Assembly (NCBI RefSeq): GCF_016756495.1
Contig: NZ_AP023243.1
Location: 1,426,001-1,490,000 of the forward strand
Direction: 5' to 3'
DNA from: Mesorhizobium sp. 113-3-3
GTDB taxonomy: Bacteria; Pseudomonadota; Alphaproteobacteria; Rhizobiales; Rhizobiaceae
DNA length: 64,000 bases
This document shows, piece by piece, positions 62,680-64,000 of this stretch (positions are counted from its first letter, which is position 1; every line of letters starts with the position of its first letter). A program made the translations under genes and the position numbers. The notes under the pieces were generated by a model that was not told the DNA's origin, searched no databases, and saw only the letters and a list, made by a program, of their open reading frames with translations.

Positions 62680-63435
62680 TCAGATCGATGCGGTGATGCC
62701 GCCATCGACATAGAGGATATGGCCGTTGACAAAGGACGAGGCATCGGAGGCCAGGAACACGCAGGCTCCGACCAGTTCCTCCACCTTGCCCCAGCGGCCG
62801 GCCGGGGTGCGCTTTTCCAGCCAGCCGCTGAAGGCCGGATCGGCGACAAGGGCTGCATTGAGCGGCGTGTCGAAATAGCCGGGCGCGATGGCGTTGCATT
62901 GCAGGCCGTATTTCGCCCAGTCGGTCGCCATGCCCTTCGTCAGGTTGCCGACCGCGCCTTTCGTCGCCGTGTAGGGCGCGATGCCGGGGCGGGCGAGTGC
63001 GGTCTGGACCGAGGCGATGTTGATGATCTTGCCACGGCCGCGGCCGATCATGTGACGTGCAACCGCCTGGCCGACATGGAAGACGCTGGCGACATTGGTC
63101 TGCAGCAGCCGCTCGAACGCATCGGCGGGAAAGTCTTCGAGCGGTGTGCGGAATTGCATGCCGGCATTGTTGACCAGTATGTCGATCGGCCCGCTCGACA
63201 GCTCGAAATTGTCGATAGCGGAGCGGACCGCGTCGTGGCCGGTCGCGTCGAAGACAAGCGTTTCCGCTCCGGGGATCTGCGCCGCCGCGGCGCCGAGCTT
63301 CGACGCGTCACGACCATTGAGGATGACGCTGGCGCCGGCTTGCGCCAGGCCCTTGGCCAGAGCGAAGCCGATGCCTTGCGACGAGCCGGTTACGAGCGCT
63401 CGGCGCCCGCTGAGATCGAACAGATTGGCCGACAT
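62680..63435 (-). CDS. Short-chain dehydrogenase, gluconate 5-dehydrogenase-like
   Basis: 251 residues. Cofactor site VTGSSQGIGFALAKGL; NNAGMQF; catalytic Ser in NIASVQTALARPGIAP, and YTATKGAV (Tyr, Lys). C-terminal FVNGHILYVDGGITASI. Resembles the IdnO/Gno branch, which reduces 5-keto-gluconate. No sugar-acid operon is adjacent, so substrate is unsure. Convergent with the fusion enzyme gene, 52 bases apart. Confidence 0.83.
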   Translation of the reverse strand: MSANLFDLSGRRALVTGSSQGIGFALAKGLAQAGASVILNGRDASKLGAAAAQIPGAETLVFDATGHDAVRSAIDNFELSSGPIDILVNNAGMQFRTPLEDFPADAFERLLQTNVASVFHVGQAVARHMIGRGRGKIINIASVQTALARPGIAPYTATKGAVGNLTKGMATDWAKYGLQCNAIAPGYFDTPLNAALVADPAFSGWLEKRTPAGRWGKVEELVGACVFLASDASSFVNGHILYVDGGITASI

Positions 63436-63484
63436 CGAAGAGGATCTCCCTTTTGTCCACCCGCACCGACATCGCGGGCCGCAC

Positions 63485-64000
63485 TCAACTGTTGCGCGTC
63501 GCGACGAAGGTCGCCGCCTCCTTCAGCAGCGCCGCCTTGTCACCAAACGGATCGAGCAGCGCGTGGGCCTGCGCGACAAGGCCGTGCAGCTGGCTGCGCG
63601 CCCAATTCGCACCGTGCAGCGCCACCAGCGTTCCCTTGCCGGCGGCGGCGTCCTTGCCGGTCGCCTTGCCCATCTGGCTGGCGTCGGCGGTGAGGTCGAG
63701 CAGGTCGTCCGCCAGCTGGAAGGCAAGGCCGATCGCCGAGCCGAACTCGGCCAGTCTTTCGCGGTCCTCGGCCGCGGCGCCGGCGATGATGGCGCCGGCC
63801 TCGCAGGCGAAGCGGATCAGCGCGCCGGTCTTCATCGCCTGCAGCGTTATGATGCCCGCCTCGTCGGGCGGCGTCTGCTCGGCCTCGAGGTCGAGCTTCT
63901 GGCCGCCGACCATGCCGCCGGCGCCGGCCGCACGGGCAAGCGCCAGCACCAGGGCTACCCGCCGCTCCGCCGGCAGCACGGTCGCCTCGCCGGCGACGAT
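63485..64000 (-). CDS. Polyprenyl diphosphate synthase (FPP/GGPP type), C-terminal part
   Basis: The gene runs off the right edge; about 171 C-terminal residues are present. The second aspartate-rich motif is FQLADDLLDLT, followed by GKATGKDAAAGKGTLV, as in short-chain trans-prenyl synthases. KTGALIRFACEAGAI is the conserved segment before it. The first DDxxD motif must lie outside the window. Condenses IPP with allylic diphosphates; ispG in the same window feeds this pathway. Confidence 0.85.
   Translation of the reverse strand: MVAGEATVLPAERRVALVLALARAAGAGGMVGGQKLDLEAEQTPPDEAGIITLQAMKTGALIRFACEAGAIIAGAAAEDRERLAEFGSAIGLAFQLADDLLDLTADASQMGKATGKDAAAGKGTLVALHGANWARSQLHGLVAQAHALLDPFGDKAALLKEAATFVATRNS

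Overview
The window is GC-rich, densely coding chromosomal DNA of an alphaproteobacterium, most likely a Hyphomicrobiales (Rhizobiales) member close to Mesorhizobium. The evidence is gene content and order: an RpoH2-type sigma factor, a carD - fdxA - S4 protein - SUV3-like helicase block, phaB-phaA divergent from phaR, DUF1036-pyk beside DUF1244 and N-formylglutamate amidohydrolase, and a 41-residue L36. Rhizobial-style palindromic repeats and a GANTC (CcrM-type) site cluster agree. No rRNA, tRNA, CRISPR array, transposase or integrase was seen. The genus is inferred from resemblance, not tested.

Layout. 1-6.1 kb: thiQ, an M48 lipoprotein protease, rpoH, and a three-gene polar amino-acid ABC transporter. 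6.1-12.3 kb: carD, fdxA, an HslR-like S4 protein and a large helicase, preceded by a 650-base intergenic region with clustered GANTC sites. 12.3-14.2 kb: a TetR/FAD-monooxygenase divergent pair with two clear operators. 14.2-17.2 kb: polyhydroxybutyrate genes phaB, phaA and the regulator phaR. 17.2-22.4 kb: rhodanese and GlxA-type regulator (divergent), two divergent citrate synthase homologues (one with an N-terminal helix-turn-helix) and a patatin. 22.4-31.1 kb: TetR, a molybdenum hydroxylase (2Fe-2S subunit, molybdopterin subunit, dihaem cytochrome c), then an RND efflux pair. 31.1-37.5 kb: small proteins, LysR, MFS, an NTF2-like protein, DUF1244, N-formylglutamate amidohydrolase and DUF1036. 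37.4-46.2 kb: pyk, a frameshifted L,D-transpeptidase, an alpha/beta hydrolase preceded by an 8-bp tandem repeat, TPR protein, rpmJ, purEK and an ECF sigma/anti-sigma pair. 46.4-52.2 kb: an IclR-controlled catabolic operon (SelA-like PLP enzyme, RidA, four ABC transporter genes). 52.3-60 kb: two YdcH-like proteins, ispG, a lytic transglycosylase, a CPT-like kinase, a Stf0 sulfotransferase, a methyltransferase and a hybrid histidine kinase. 60-64 kb: a solitary 750-residue enzyme joining a trypsin-like protease to a zinc phospholipase C / P1 nuclease domain, an SDR, and the C-terminal part of a polyprenyl synthase cut by the window edge.

Most of the window is ordinary chromosomal backbone. The most novel-looking item is the protease-phosphoesterase fusion at 60375-62627, in which both sets of active-site residues appear complete. 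Next are the PLP-lyase/RidA/transport operon, the octanucleotide repeat that stays in frame with a hydrolase, the helicase with coding palindromes in its tail, and a series of well-formed operators between divergent regulator/target pairs. Functions are read from motifs in the translated sequence; no database search was possible.
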